From Saturnia japonica (lineage: Eukaryota; Arthropoda; Insecta; Lepidoptera; Saturniidae): 64,000 bases of DNA. The stretch spans positions 4,988,930 to 5,052,929 of the forward strand of contig CM065325.1 of the NCBI GenBank assembly GCA_033032175.1, in the 5' to 3' direction. A program made the translations under genes and the position numbers. The notes under the pieces were generated by a model. That model had not been told where the DNA came from and made no database searches. It saw only the letters and a list, made by a program, of their open reading frames with translations. Below, one piece after another: positions 44,925 through 58,900 of the stretch (the stretch's first letter is position 1; each line of letters begins with the position of its first letter).

Positions 44925-46403
44925 ATCTAACATCTTGTTTGCCATAAAAGGGGGATGGGTATTGTTTCGAGCGGCGTGTATTTGATTTGTGGCCATATTA
45001 GTTCCATAGCATTGTACTGACAATAATACGGCGGAAGTCGAAGAACCCAATGACCACATTCGGCAGCTATTTCACCGATAACATATCTTTTAGGAGGCTT
45101 TTTTTTCGATTTTAAAATATTCACTAATTGTACTTTTAATAAAGTACTATCCACATTTTCGCCATGACGTTGGAGCCAGTCAATTATCTCTTGTTTTTTA
45201 TTGGCCTACGTCGGCATTTTATCAATTTGTCTGGAGTGATATGTAGCGTTGTCCATAATAATTATGGACGGTTCTTCCAGAGATTGCATCATTTCTTTAA
45301 ACCATCCTTTGTAAATCTCTGCGTTCATTTCTTCGTGGTAGTCCACTGTTTTCTTGGATTTAAAGGCCAGTAAAACATCTGACACGAATCCTTTCGTAGA
45401 TCCTGCATGGCATATGATAAGGCGTTTTCCTTTTCCCATTGGCACTAAACTAGTAGAAGTGGCGCGTCGGTGTCGTCAGTCCAGTTCTTAGATACTGTGT
45501 GGTTTGCATTTAATCAAGTCTCGTCAGTGAAAATAACATTTGACCAATCTGGTATCTTTTTGGCTTCGCTCAAAAATTCGCAGCGAGCCATAGCAATGTC
45601 GTGACGCTCCATCAATATTCTTTCATAACCAAGCTTAATGACGATTTTTGACCAAGGAACAAACCACTTTCACGTAAAGAAACAACAAGTTTTTTAAGTG
45701 TTGGAATTGCTTTGCGCAAGTAATAGTGATATATATGACGGCGAATAGCATCTATTATTGTTGGAAGCACTTACGTTAAGCAGATATTATAACTGGAGGT
45801 TTACACAAATTTAAGAGTCTTTATTATCACATTTTTTTCAATTTCAGTTTTAGTTTATTGTCACTTTTGCACACACTTACTTGTCAATCTTTTTTCAGAG
45901 ACATAGTTCTATATTTAAACTGGTTCTTTATAATAGAGTTTTAGTTTGTTAAAGGTTTGGTATAATCCTCCTTTAACAGCATCAGCGTCTAAGTGGTCAA
46001 CCGATGTCACACGACGTGGTTGGCGTTTCTTCTTCGGCGTACGAAGCTTATTTTCCTGCATGCCGCTTGTACCGTAAGCTTCGGTAGTCATTTTTGAAAC
46101 ACTAGGTACACTAATTCCTAATGCGGCCGCAACACGCTCTCGCACTTGCGACAGTGGCAATAGCGGGCCACCATTTTGATACTCTGCTTCAAAGTAATTA
46201 CGAACCTTGATCACCAGTTTTCTCGCCTGCCTTTTCAGAACAGATCCTTTCGGCATTTTGAAATTTGACAGCTGGGCAGCAATCAACACGGAGGAACACA
46301 AAATACACAACGTAACGTATGGATAATGTGAAAAAACTCCGCGAACAGAAATGTAGTGACTAGCACGATCATCTTGTTGCGAGTGACTGATTAAAACAAA
46401 CAC
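44925..46403 (-). pseudogene. Tc1/mariner-superfamily (DDE_3) transposase, broken and interrupted
   Basis: The minus strand starts with a helix-turn-helix head (KRQARKLVIKVRNYFEAE, VRERVAAALGISVPSVSK). A 225 bp insertion at 45757-45982 follows LDADA. Coding resumes AIRRHIYHYYLRKAIPTLK and LVVSLRESGLFLG. Then come WSNVIFTDET with the first Asp, GKGKRLIICHAGS, PSIIIMDNATYHSR with the second Asp, and LPPYYCQYNAMELIWPQIK with the final Glu. At least three frameshifts or stops exist outside the insertion. The motifs place it among insect ITmD37E-like transposases, but the exact family is not certain. It lies between FNTB and CDIN1, both host genes. Confidence 0.75.
45757..45982 (-). mobile_element. 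Short (~225 bp) interspersed element, copy 2
   Basis: Inserted into the transposase frame with GATGCT repeated on both sides, read on the minus strand as GACGCTGATGCT|…|GATGCTATTCGC. Copy 1 is at 9413-9643. It makes an artefactual open frame by joining the transposase head to GGLYQTFNKLKLYYK. Confidence 0.7.
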
Positions 46404-46943
46404 AAAGTGGCGGAGGCCATTGAGTGTTCCACCTTGAAAAAATATATTTGAATGTTTTGTTGTATTTGTCTTTGTTCAAAATATAATAAATATATGCGAT
46501 CGATATCATTACCATAGACCAATAACCAGAGGATCATTACTTATTTGGTCACAGCACTACAACTATCAAATTAGAACTGTCATCGAGAAAATAACGAAAT
46601 GGAAGTGGTGTAAATTGAATTTACCTGAAATGAGTTTATAAAATGTGAATGTACATACATAACTTTATAATAACATGAAAGAGAAGTAGCATCTATCTTA
46701 ATTGTGCTTGCGCGACACCAAATCTAAGTGAAAATAGCAGTTAATATATACAATGTTTATTCGCCATACTATACGAATGTAGTATCCTCATAAACAATCT
46801 GTGCCTATAATCTGGAGCCTGGACCCTGAATTACATAATAAAGCACATACTTATGTAGTAGAATTCAGGATAAAAGTCAATCACAACTGTAATCGTTTTT
46901 ATTTACTATCTATTTGCCGACGAAGCAAAGCAGAACGGTCAGG
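46404..46943. promoter_or_regulatory. Upstream region of CDIN1
   Basis: Between a transposase remnant and the CDIN1 start codon. Contains the dispersed motif 'atagaccaataaccagagga' (46512-46531), the probable end of a MITE. The CDIN1 promoter and 5'UTR should lie here; no core promoter element was recognised. Confidence 0.35.
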
Positions 46944-49900
46944 ATGATTACACAATTAGAAATAAAACCTATGAAATTAGAAGAATATAATTCAATAGTA
47001 GAAGATTTTAATAAATATAATTCATTTTGCTGTAAGGCAGAAAATGAATTGAAACGGAAGTATAAACAGTAAGTTTCATGTTATAATATTATAGTCATTT
47101 CAAAACAAGATATTTGAATGACACAGAAGTCCTGATTTAATGCTACAGAGAAAACTAGTACAAGTTTTGGTTTTATACTCAGGGTACTCTCTATATTGAG
47201 TACTAGGCATAATAGAAAATAAACTACAAACGGGGGTTTTTGCATGAATCAAAATAAACTCCAATTGAAGATAGTTATCTCATGTGATGAGATAGTTACC
47301 ATAGTGTTAATATTTAGAAAATATCATTCTAGTGAAAAATAATTATTTGCACTTGATAGCAAGTATAGTGCAGTCTGTAAACAAAGTAAAATCACAGACT
47401 ATCTAAAGAATAACAATATGCGAGTTGACAATATGTTTAAAAATTAAAGTAAATAATTCAGTAATATTTGTCTATAGATAAAATGCCAAAAACGATACTA
47501 ATCTGGAAAAAGTAATTGTTTATTTATTTAATATTCCCTTTGAAAAATGAATTTTTTTTTCAGAGAGTCATGTGATTTGAAACACTGATTAAAAAATCTG
47601 ACATCACTATTCATGAAATATGAACATTAGACTCTTACGTTAGTTGTCAAACTTGTCACTGTTATCATACAAAATTACATATAAAATTAATGATGACATC
47701 ACAGGATCATAATACATCATTTTTGTAGCATACTTTTTAGATAAAAAAATATTTTTAAATCACTTTTTATGTTGTTTTAATGGTTAAAAAACTATTCCAA
47801 CATATAGTGTTTAAAACAATTTTCCAAAAGTTTTCAACTCCTGGATTAGCCAATGGACACTACTAGAGGGAGTAATTGTGTGTAGCTATTCCCTATTCAT
47901 TATAGCATGACATTTTATGTAAACAAACCATTAAATGGGTTCTTATATAAAGACACTTTTAATTGTTATAAATTAAAAATAATTATTTGTATAACATATA
48001 AAAAAGTCTGCGATTATATGTATATTTCATATACAATAGTATATTACAATTTATATTATTGTGAAATACAATTCAAATGCGTTTACTTTTTTATTTTTAA
48101 TAAATTCATTATTAATATGGTGCTACAGATCTTTGTAAAATGTAAAAGAACTGAAATTACAATTATATGATGTCTGTCAAAGCTATTACTAAAAAAGTTG
48201 TACACAGCTAGTAAATAAATAAATAATTATATTCCTGTTACTCTATTAAAATAGTATGTGAGATAACCCCACATCAGTGTAATTAATACAGGGCACATAT
48301 GGTAGAGATAAAGAAATCTGAGAGAGCCCTATAGCCTCCGGTCTGGCAATCGAACCGCTCAACGTCGCTTCAAAATTTGCCTTGAGCGGCAAGCAGACCT
48401 CTCAACGCTGATGACGGTTGCTTGTTTTTGGTCGATTTGTGCTGCCATATTAATACTGCTATCCCTTACAAACATATTTATTATTAAAGCTAAAGACAAG
48501 GACAAAATGTTAAGGCCAAAATAAAACGTCATACTGACGCCATTATATTCTTAGTTCAGTTCGTTGCTAACCGCTGGAAGTGGCGAGTGAGTGTTGTTTT
48601 AAAATTGACTATTTCGGTGTTTGTGTTTGTTTTTGTGCGGAAAAATATTACAAAGAAATGAATAGGTATGTACTAAATCATTGTAAGATAATACATTTCA
48701 AATCTGAGAAGTTTTTAGTTCATTTTTCGTCAAATTCCCACACCAAGTCGAGTTGTAACCTAAAAATTTTTCCAGTTTTTTTTAATAAATTTAATAAAGT
48801 AGCTACATTTACAGTAGGAATATGATTAATATCTATAGTATAACTAATTATTAACGTAATAAAAGTGTCAATTCGTTACATTCTTTCCCTATTTCACAAA
48901 AAACGCGCATTTTTAACGGTCGAAAAGCACTTGACGCTTGTTCAACGGTTTTGTCAAACATATGATGGTGATCGTGGTTGGGCAAGATGGAAACGGTTTT
49001 CAAGTTAATAATTATTGTTGATATTTTGTGATTGGTTTTTTTTATTCTTATTTTAATGCTAATAATATCTGATATCACTATTAATTTACATGTATTTTAT
49101 TATAAATAAAAAACTTTCAAGTTCATAATTATTGTTGATATTGTATATTTCTTGTAAAAGTTTTATCTATACTTTTCCTACTCGCCGGCAAGTTTAGGTA
49201 TGTAAACCAAGTGCATTTCGGCAAAAAATGTGAACGTTTAGCGTCGATTTATGAAATGTTCTTGGAAGATAACATGGTATTATATTTTATAATTCTGTTA
49301 GTAAATTTAATCTAAATTGAAAATAAAAAGTTTGTTTCACAAAATAATGAGTAGAACTTACTCTAAACTGGTAATGTTCGATCATATCTTTTTTCTATAG
49401 ATTTTAACGTCTTTGTTTATGTTGCTTGTAAATAAAAAACTATACACTTTTACAGTGCTAAACTTTTATGAGCCATTGTTTATGAACCCGACTTTAAAAT
49501 AAACACTCGACAAAGGGCTTCCGACCGTCGTTGTTCTCCGAATTTAATTTTAAACCTTTGTTTATTTTACTGCGCTTGACCTTGGGGTCCCTTGAGAGTG
49601 TTATCTTTCGAATGTAATAATTTAAAAAATTGCTACGAGAGGTGCAGGCATTTAATTTTATGTTATAGTTATAGTATTTGTAATGTTAATAAAATAAATA
49701 TTTCTGACATTAATTTAATTTTTTTTAAATTTTTTTTTTTTTTTTTATGCAATCCTAACAAATATTCTCATATCTTATTTTTAGTGTAGGTTTACAAAAT
49801 AAATGAAACACATATCAGTTTAAATTGTTTATTTATCAGTTAAATCAGTTCATAAAGAATAGAAAAACTATAGTTTTATATATAGGTACTATACAAAATT

Positions 49901-52900
49901 ACTGCTAAATAAGTAAATTACTGCACGCCCGCGGACTTTAGCGTTTGCGCGGGAACACCCCCTGCCACTTGAGCGTTTTTTCCAAAATGGCGGTTGCCGC
50001 ATAAACGGATAGGCAGCAAAGTGCTACCCAACAGTACTGCCAACCCGACAAAACTCGTTGTCCACCCTAGAAAAATCTACAGTATTGAAACTGTTTTTAT
50101 TGTTTTATCTTATGAAAAAAATAACAGGATGTTCTATACTTTTTTTTCACCCTGCTCAATAATTGACTGACTACAGAAATTAAAAACTTTAGTGGTTGAT
50201 CAGCTGGCTGGCTACTAAACCCCTCAAACCGTAGGAAAATATGCTAGCTATGCCAATGGCCAGCAGACTAGGCAAAAAAACCACTGTACCAGTAGAACAA
50301 AGCAATAAGAACATATTATGTTAATCGGAAGACAACTGGCGCGTCACTATCATACAAATTACAAATAAAACCTGCATGTTTATTAGCTCACGCAACCATA
50401 CGGCTACATGCAACCATGAGTTGAAGTCTCTATACCTACTTATGTCTAGATAGAAGCAGCATTTTACAAACCAACTTCAAAGACAATGTCCAACTCATAG
50501 ATGTAGTATATTATACTATACAGGGTATTAGTAGACCGCTCCCGAAAATGAAGACAGATGATAGTATTAATGACACCTTTGATGATAGGATGGAAAAAAA
50601 ATTGATCCTGATTAAAAAAAAATCATATTATTTAAACTTTTTATTAGCATTATTTACGCTCCATCATGTTAGTACAACTTAATGAAACGAGAATTTTACA
50701 AAAAATAAAATACTTTACTAAAAAAAAACCAGCAATGAACACCAAATTAAATACAGCTGATTGCTCGGGTCAAATAACGCGCAGGCGTGGCGCGGTGCCA
50801 TTCTCGCGCGGCCCGCAGCTGGCGATCGCACAAATACTTATTTACAATATTGTCTAAATACCTAACTTATCTACTTTGCCACTGTGCTAGTGTCTACCTG
50901 GCCACTTTCATTCGAATTCTCCGGTTGAATTAAAAAAGTAACGGGTTCGATTCCCCGCGAATGAAAAAAATACTTAAATAAAATTTTAACAAGCATTGAG
51001 CCATGTTTTTTAATCCATCGTGTAAGAATGTTTATTATTCTGATGTATTCAGTTATGTACCTATTCATATCAGTTCAGTACTAAGTTATTTATAAAAAAT
51101 GTAGGTATGAAACAGCTTACCGATCTAAAGCTTCCGTGGTCTTATGAGATGCGGCTCAAATTGTGCCCCATTCATTTCGAGGCAGATTTGGGCTCGGCGT
51201 TGCGTATCCTCATGCAGGCATCATCGTGGAGTCCTCGACCCAGTCCGCACGTAGTTTGTCGAAAACATCCACGGTCCTTTGGTGCATTTCGTTGGCACTA
51301 ATACACTTACGATTAAAAGCACATTCTCTCACATACCCCTACAGAAAGAAGACTAACGGGGTCAGATCGGGTGACAGAGGTGGCCAAGAGTATGGTCCTA
51401 GTCTGCCGATCCAGCGATCATCAAATAGCTCAGTGAGGCGCTCACGGACGAATCTGAGGATGTGGGGGTGCACCATCATGCTGAAACCATTTTCGGCGTT
51501 ATTCAGCTAATGATAAATCGTCTAAAATGTCCTCCGACTGTTCATTTATGAGGTTTAAATATCGCTGTCCGTCAAGCTGTGGCAGAAGTGTGCGATCCTT
51601 AAATAAACCTGCCCATACGTTAACCGACCATCGGGTTTGGTGCCTGGTTTGTAGAACAGCGTGCGGGTTCACCTCGGAATAAACGTGTGTATTTCTTCGG
51701 TTCCACAGCCCGTTTCCTGTAAATGTCTACTCGTCCGTCCAGATCACGTGTTCAATGAAACCAGGCACACGTTGTTGCGGGTCTTATCCAATGGTAAAAA
51801 ACTCGCCAGTGATCGTTCTCACCGGATACCAAGCTTGCACTTTGTGCACTTTTTATGGGCACATTCGTTTACGCTTTAACACCTTGGAAACTGTCCAGTA
51901 TAACACACTTGTTACATCTCGAAGCCTTAACAATTTAGCAATACCTCGTTTAACTAAGTTCGGATTTCAGCGAACGACATCAAAAATGCTCTCCTCGAAC
52001 TGAATAGCCACTTGACTTCCACCTCCTGTCGCTACTGGGGCAGTGGGCCGATTTTCCAACACTCGCTGAATAGCTGCTGTTATCAGGCGAGAGTCAGTCG
52101 GATGTCCAGCTGTCGGGAATCTCTCTCGGTAAATTCGTAATGCACGCGAAGCATTCCCGCGAGCTTCTCCAAGGCACATTATTCATTAACATGCTACCGT
52201 ATTCACGAACACTATAAACGTATGCGTTAGGCATTATTAAAACAAAACTCTCATAAAATCAACACAATCTTAAAAAGAAACAAAAAACGTAACAATAAAA
52301 TAATGACAAGAACTTAGTTAACAATACGATTGAACGAATATCTGTCGCCCACGCACGCGCACATGAAATGAAAGTCAAAGTGTAACTGTCTCAAGAACTA
52401 AAAATACTAAACTTAATAATCAACCCCGCCAAAAGAAATAAAGCGCCGCGGGCCGCCTCCTTGCAGTAGCCCCTCGTTAGCGTCGAAAGCGGCACTTTGA
52501 TCTTTTCCGCAGATCGATAAACCGTTATACCTACATTCACGACTATTATTTCATAAGTTTAGTTATCCCTACTGACTAGTCTTCATATGGAATTTAGAAG
52601 TTATAATTCAATTTTTTTTTATACATTTATACAATCAATTGTACCCTGACGTAACAAGAAACTCGCTACTACAAAAATGATATTAGAATATTAAATTAAC
52701 CTAATTAGATTATCACGTACACAATTAAAAAATTTACAATTTTGTACAAGAAATTAAAAATGAAATGGTACAGAATAATGTAATAGTTGAAGAAACTATT
52801 TGCAATTATGATCGACAATTAATTAATCTATCAGAATGAGTTTAAAAATAAAATTCTTGTACTTTATGTTAACAGACTTTCTGTTTTTAGTCCGGCCAAT

Positions 52901-55900
52901 ACTTTAATTTGAAAACAGGTAGGTACGTCACATCTAGTAGGTTAGTTGCGTGCAGCGCAAGATTGACGCTGCGCCCGGGCGTTCGTTGATCCGAGCATCA
53001 GCTGTTTTTGATTTTGTGTTTCATTGCTGGTTTTTTTTTTAGTAAAGTAATGTATTTTTTATGAAATTATCGTTTCATTTAGCTGTACTAACACGATGGA
53101 GCGTAAATAATGCTAATAAAAAGTTTAAATAATATGATATTTTTTTTATCAGGATCAATTTTTTTTCCATCCCATCATCAAAGGTGTCATTAGTACTATC
53201 GTCTGTCTTCATTTTCGGGAGCGGTCTACTAATACCCTGTATATATAAATCTATGGTCCTGTGGGGTAACCATTGAGAAGAGAGGGAAGGGAGGAATTGT
53301 TACATTGTGGGATAGGTTCCATTTATTGTTGTTACCACAATGCATCCTAAGTGCTTTTATGCAACTTGTTTAAATAATTTCTTTTATAATAAGAAGGGCA
53401 AATTAATGTTGATATCTATATTAGTGTTCAGTTTTGTCAAACTTTAGTAAAGAAATACTACTTTGTTAAGCATCATGTAAAATAATAATATCTATTGCAA
53501 TTAATTTTATTTAAATAACTTTCAGCATACCACCTCATACTCTAGGCAGCATTGTTTCTCTATTAGTACAAAGGGCTATGAAACAATGTTATAGGAAGTC
53601 ACCACAGATTTCAAATAAATATAAAGAGTTTTATGAACAAATGATGAAAGGCAAAAATAAAGAAAATGCAATTGTACAGTGAGTATATTATAAAGTTTAT
53701 GAACTATCTGTGTGATACATGTCAAAGGTTTACTACACATTGCTACAAACTTTATTACTGCTGTAAACATAGGCAAGTTAATTTGGAATCTATGGTTTGC
53801 ACAAACAAACTATTACAGATATTTGACTAAATTTTATTTGATATCAATTATTACAAAAATTAATTATTTATCTAAAAGCAAGATGACATATTATTATGGC
53901 GTTCTATGTATTATTTATTCGACTAAACTATTCGCGATTTCATCATTGTGTTCATATTGGCCATAAAGTTTGGTACAAGTTATGTTTACTAAAGTTATGA
54001 TCTTGATTTTGTCTTTTCATAAGAATTTATTTGTATTATACTTGCTGGTTTGAATTTACTATCCAAAACAAGTGACTAGGGATGTGTAAAAAATATCTAT
54101 ATGTACATACATATCAATATTATCTCATAATAGTATCAATATATATTGTAAATATTTTTAACAGTGATATATTGATCTATAGATAGTATAAAATGAAGTA
54201 GCTTCCTGCTGTCTGATTTATGTACGCTTAGATCTTTTAAACTATGCAATGGATTTTAATGCAGGTATCACTGACATTTAGATATTTTTTACGGAAGGTT
54301 TATATATTCAGTATTAATCTTTATCCAGATAAGTTCGTTAGCTAACTTGGGCATTTAATGTAGATTAAGATTGTCCTTTACAGTGTTCCAATTAAATGAA
54401 TACCGTAGAAGATATTACGAATTCAAAATTATTCGCCTCCAAAGAAATCCTACCTAAAATAAACCTATGATAAATTGCGAGACGCGAGCTAAGCGCACTA
54501 TTCGTAACTATGAAGTTACATAACATACCATCACGCATGTATCCCGAAATGTTAGGCAGAGGTATACAGTTCGCTGGGTTTGTTTTAGGTCCCATGTAAT
54601 TAGGGGGCGAGCCTATTACCATTAATCGGGCACAAAGTCATACTCCAAGCTGCTACTGAGGACCTCGAGCATAGCAATCGCGTTTAGGACCACTAGGCTA
54701 ATGAACCAGTTCTGAACTGTCAATATTATAGCGACAAACTCTAAATCAGGCATTTTTAAAAATAAAATATACCACTTTGTAAATTGTACCCGTGCGAAGC
54801 TGGGACGTGTCGCTAGTATTCCATTTTTTTTTTTCATAGTATCAAGTTCGTATCAATTTCGATATATTTTTTATTTAACTTTGGTTTCGTATTTTAATGT
54901 TACTAGATAGTAGATATTACTCGAAAGCAAGCATTCATAATTTTGCTTTTGTTTTGGCTTAGGACTTAATGTATACGAAAATTAATTGTGTATGTGTGAT
55001 GGTAACAAGGGGCCAAAGGGGAGGGGGTTTATAATATAACTGCTCTTCTTTAGTTTAAGGTCACATTTCTATTATGTGAGAGCCGAACGTTTAAATTCTA
55101 ATGTGTGGAAAGGAGACAACAATGATTTTTAATCTTTCCTTTCGATAACAGTCTACAACGAACTTCGATTCGATAGCGCTGCTATTAGTGCCGTTTTTAT
55201 AGTCGCACGAAACTCCCGCACACCCGTCACGTCCACCCTCTCTAGAGGCAACCCAAGCCTAGGTCCGTTCCTCGGTGTGAAGCCCTTGGGTCAGGCAGCC
55301 GCCCGCGCGATACAAGTGACACTATACGTGCAACACTTAGCTACCCACATACAACATTACACACGTATGAACACACACACGTGCAAACCACACAGGTACA
55401 TAGGTTCTGCAAGGGACCTTTTTTTTTCTTTTTTTGCGCTAGTTAGTGTAGAAAAACCATTCCGATTACAAAATACACATACGCATGGTACCCTCCTTCC
55501 TCCCAGGAGGAGGAGAACGTGCATATGAGTATATGTTAGTTAGTTCGAATTCTCTTAGGATTAGGGAATTAGAAAGATCGCGACCTTTTCGCATTCGCGA
55601 CGACCGCCCGAGCCGAGGTTCGGCCACTCTGGCACCCTCGTGCGGGTCGTCACAAACTTTCGCGGCTGAGTGCCCTAAGCGCTCGCCCCCAAGTTCGGTG
55701 AAGCTGTAAAAGCCGCAGCGGCTCTGTTTTTGGATAGGGCCCCTAAGGCTAACAGTGTAGTCAGTTCAAAAGAAAAAACGCACGGAACTTTTACTGTTTG
55801 AGTAATGACAGAGTTTTTGGCGGAATCCTGAAGTGACATGTTGTGGTTTTTATTTTTAATTCGTTTATTTGGGTTTTTGACCCTATATTATGTTTTATAT

Positions 55901-58900
55901 ATATGGCGTTTTGCGTGATATATATAATACTATTATTGGTCGAGGAAAAAGTGTTTTCGCATAACGTAACTATAAACATGTTATAAAATTTCTTTGGCTG
56001 TACTATTTGTATCTGGCTGGTTTTGGTAACGTTAAAAATGTTACATTAAAAATGAATTAAAAAAAAAAGAAAAAAAGTTGTTTCCCGCTATTTTTCGTTT
56101 GTTTTTCTTTCTGTAAAAATGAGTGCATCTAATGAAGAAATTCGATACATAAAAGGCAAAAATGCAACTCAAGCAGCGAAAAAAATTAGTTATGTTTATG
56201 GACCTAATGCAGTATCAGTAAGAGTAGCACAAAGTTGGTTCGAACGTTTTCAGTCCGGAAATTTGATGTTAAAGATTCACCTCGCTCTGGTCGCCCTGTT
56301 ACGAATAAAATAGACGACATTTTTGAAAAAGTGGAGCAAGATCGGCATATCAGTAGTTACGATGTAGCTGAAGAACTGGAAATTGACCACAAAACAGTTT
56401 TAACTTATTTGAAGAAAGCTGGCTATACCAAAAAGCTCGATATTTGGGTGCCACACAAATTAATGAACCGTGTACTCATTTGCGATTCATTATTGAGATG
56501 TAATGAAACCGAGCCGTTTTTGAAGAGATTGATAACGGGCGATAAAACAAGGATCACGTACGACAAGAACGTGCGAAAAAGGTCGTGATCTAAGAAAGGC
56601 CAGGCTTCACAGACTGTGGCTAAACCTGGGCTAACTCCAAATAAGGTGATGCTGTGTGTATGGTGGGACTGGAAGGGCATTGTTCATTTATGAGCTCGAG
56701 CAAAACCATCGATTCGGATCTTTACTGCCAACAACTGATGAAATTAAAGGACGTAGTTGAAAGAAAGCGGACGGAATTGATCAACAGGAAGGGTGTTCAG
56801 GAAGGAAGGGGGTTTTATCACGATAATGCTAGACCACAAACATCTTTAGCCACTCAGCAAAAATTAAGGGAGTTTGGCTGGCAGGTGTTAGTGCATCCAC
56901 TATGTAGCCCTGTAGATTTTCACCTGTTTCGGTCTCTTCAGAATTCTTTAGGTTCTATAAGGTTAGCATCAAGAGGGGAGTGCCAAAACTATTTGTCGCG
57001 TTTTTTTGATCAGAAGTCCCAAAGTTTCTACAGCAACGGGATCATGTCTCTACCTACAAAATGGCAGAAATTCATCGAACAAAACGGCACACATATCCTG
57101 TAAATAAACTTTAAAAAAAATGTCTTGAGTTTTCATATAAAAATACGAAGAAACTTTTTCCCGACCTTTTAGTTTGGTTTTTGTGCTTAAGTGACGTGAA
57201 TTTTATTTATAAACCAAGAGCATCTGGGATCCCACAAAAATTCCCTAGATCATTCTAACGAAAGCTTGAAAACATTTACGCTTGAAAATTTTTACTAAGA
57301 CTTTAAAATATTGACACTGAACACCTCACTTTGTAAGTATATTAGAAAATGTTATGAAGGCCTAAAAACATTGACAATGGCAAATGCTTTTGCGGCGCCA
57401 AAACAAGAAGAAGAAGAGTAATGACAAAAACCGCTACTAAGAAATAGATAGTTTCGCTATGATACAATAACCCGCTATTGCACCGATAGATGTTGCAATA
57501 ACTGTCATTGTTGTGCAACGTAATGGTTAACGTAACTTAATGGTACCATTTATGTTTATTTTAGTCATTTCGTTATTTGTATTGTCATAATGTAGCAAAA
57601 ATTTTCATGACATAGCTTACCTTAAATTCAGTCATTTACAATTTATTCTTAAAATTTACTTATTGTTTTAGCCCTTGAAATTAAAGCGTATGCTGTAAGG
57701 CTTTACTAAGAACCCAAGTTCTTATTATTTGGCCTTCCAATCATAACAATACCTACTTAGTAGTACCACACCGTTCTTAAGGACCTGCGCAGAGGAGGGA
57801 CAGTCCTCGGGGTACTTTTTTGTGTGTCAAAACAGATCGTTTAGAATTGAATTGCATAACACACACGACCCGACGGATTAATGTACCACTTACAAAATCG
57901 CGCAGTTCTATATGATCTATTTTAGATGGAATAAGATAAAAAAGGACTGTCCCTCGTCTGCGCAGGTTTTACCGTCTATTTTAATTGTATTTTGTGTTAG
58001 TTTTAAGTTTTCATTCACGTTGATGTTTATTATGTGCCGGTGCTATAGTGCACAAAAACGGAAAACACCAGTTTTACATAACATAGGAAAAAATAACTTA
58101 TGATATAATCTTTATTAGTAATATCATCAGTCTTATTAACCTTGTTAAGCGTAAAATAACTGTTAAAAAAAATTAACTCTAACCGTGATCTAGAAAAGCC
58201 TTCTTTCAAGAATTTTAATAAGACAAATAATATATGTAGTTCTGTTTGCAGACTTTCTGAAGGCCAAGGAATAAGTCCAGCATTATTTGCCCGATCATTG
58301 TTACAAGGTGTCTACTCTGATTCAACACTTGCAAAGAAATATATTAAGGATACAACTCTAATTGAAGACAAAGATTTGGCTTATCAAGTATTTTTGGTTA
58401 GTCCTAAAGAATAGTAATTGGTTAAGGCGTTATTCGTATGTGAGACACTCCGTTTTCTCACTGTCTGTCACTTTTCACTCCGTGTCAAAAGATCGTTAAG
58501 TGTCACTATAAAATGTATGCAAATAGATCTTACATACAATATCTCACACAATAGGTACCTATAGTTTTTTTTGGTTAATCAATTGCAATGACACTACCAC
58601 TGGGCACTGGCCATGACAGTCGGCAGTGGAATTACCACATAGAGTGAGGTTAGCGTTTTTAAATCACATTTAACATTGTGGTAATATACTTATTACATGT
58701 TTAATTAATGTAATTTGGTCTTGTCCTTCTTTATGGTACGAACGACTTTACAATGATGTCTTTCGGTATTTGTAATCACACAATGTTGTCACAAAAACAC
58801 CTATCTATTTTGTGACGGTGAGTTTACAAGTATGCCCTTGTCTTTTTTGAGCACATGTTCGACAATATCTATACCTTGGACTAAGATCTATCCAAATGCG

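Noticed and set aside
45915..45982. End of the frame that joins a transposase head to GGLYQTFNKLKLYYK
   Set aside because: It comes from the 225 bp insertion, since the same block appears at 9.4 kb without the transposase.
50941..50957. 'acgggttcgattcccc', a perfect tRNA B-box look
   Set aside because: No matching acceptor, D or anticodon arms nearby, and it lies inside a transposon; not a tRNA gene.
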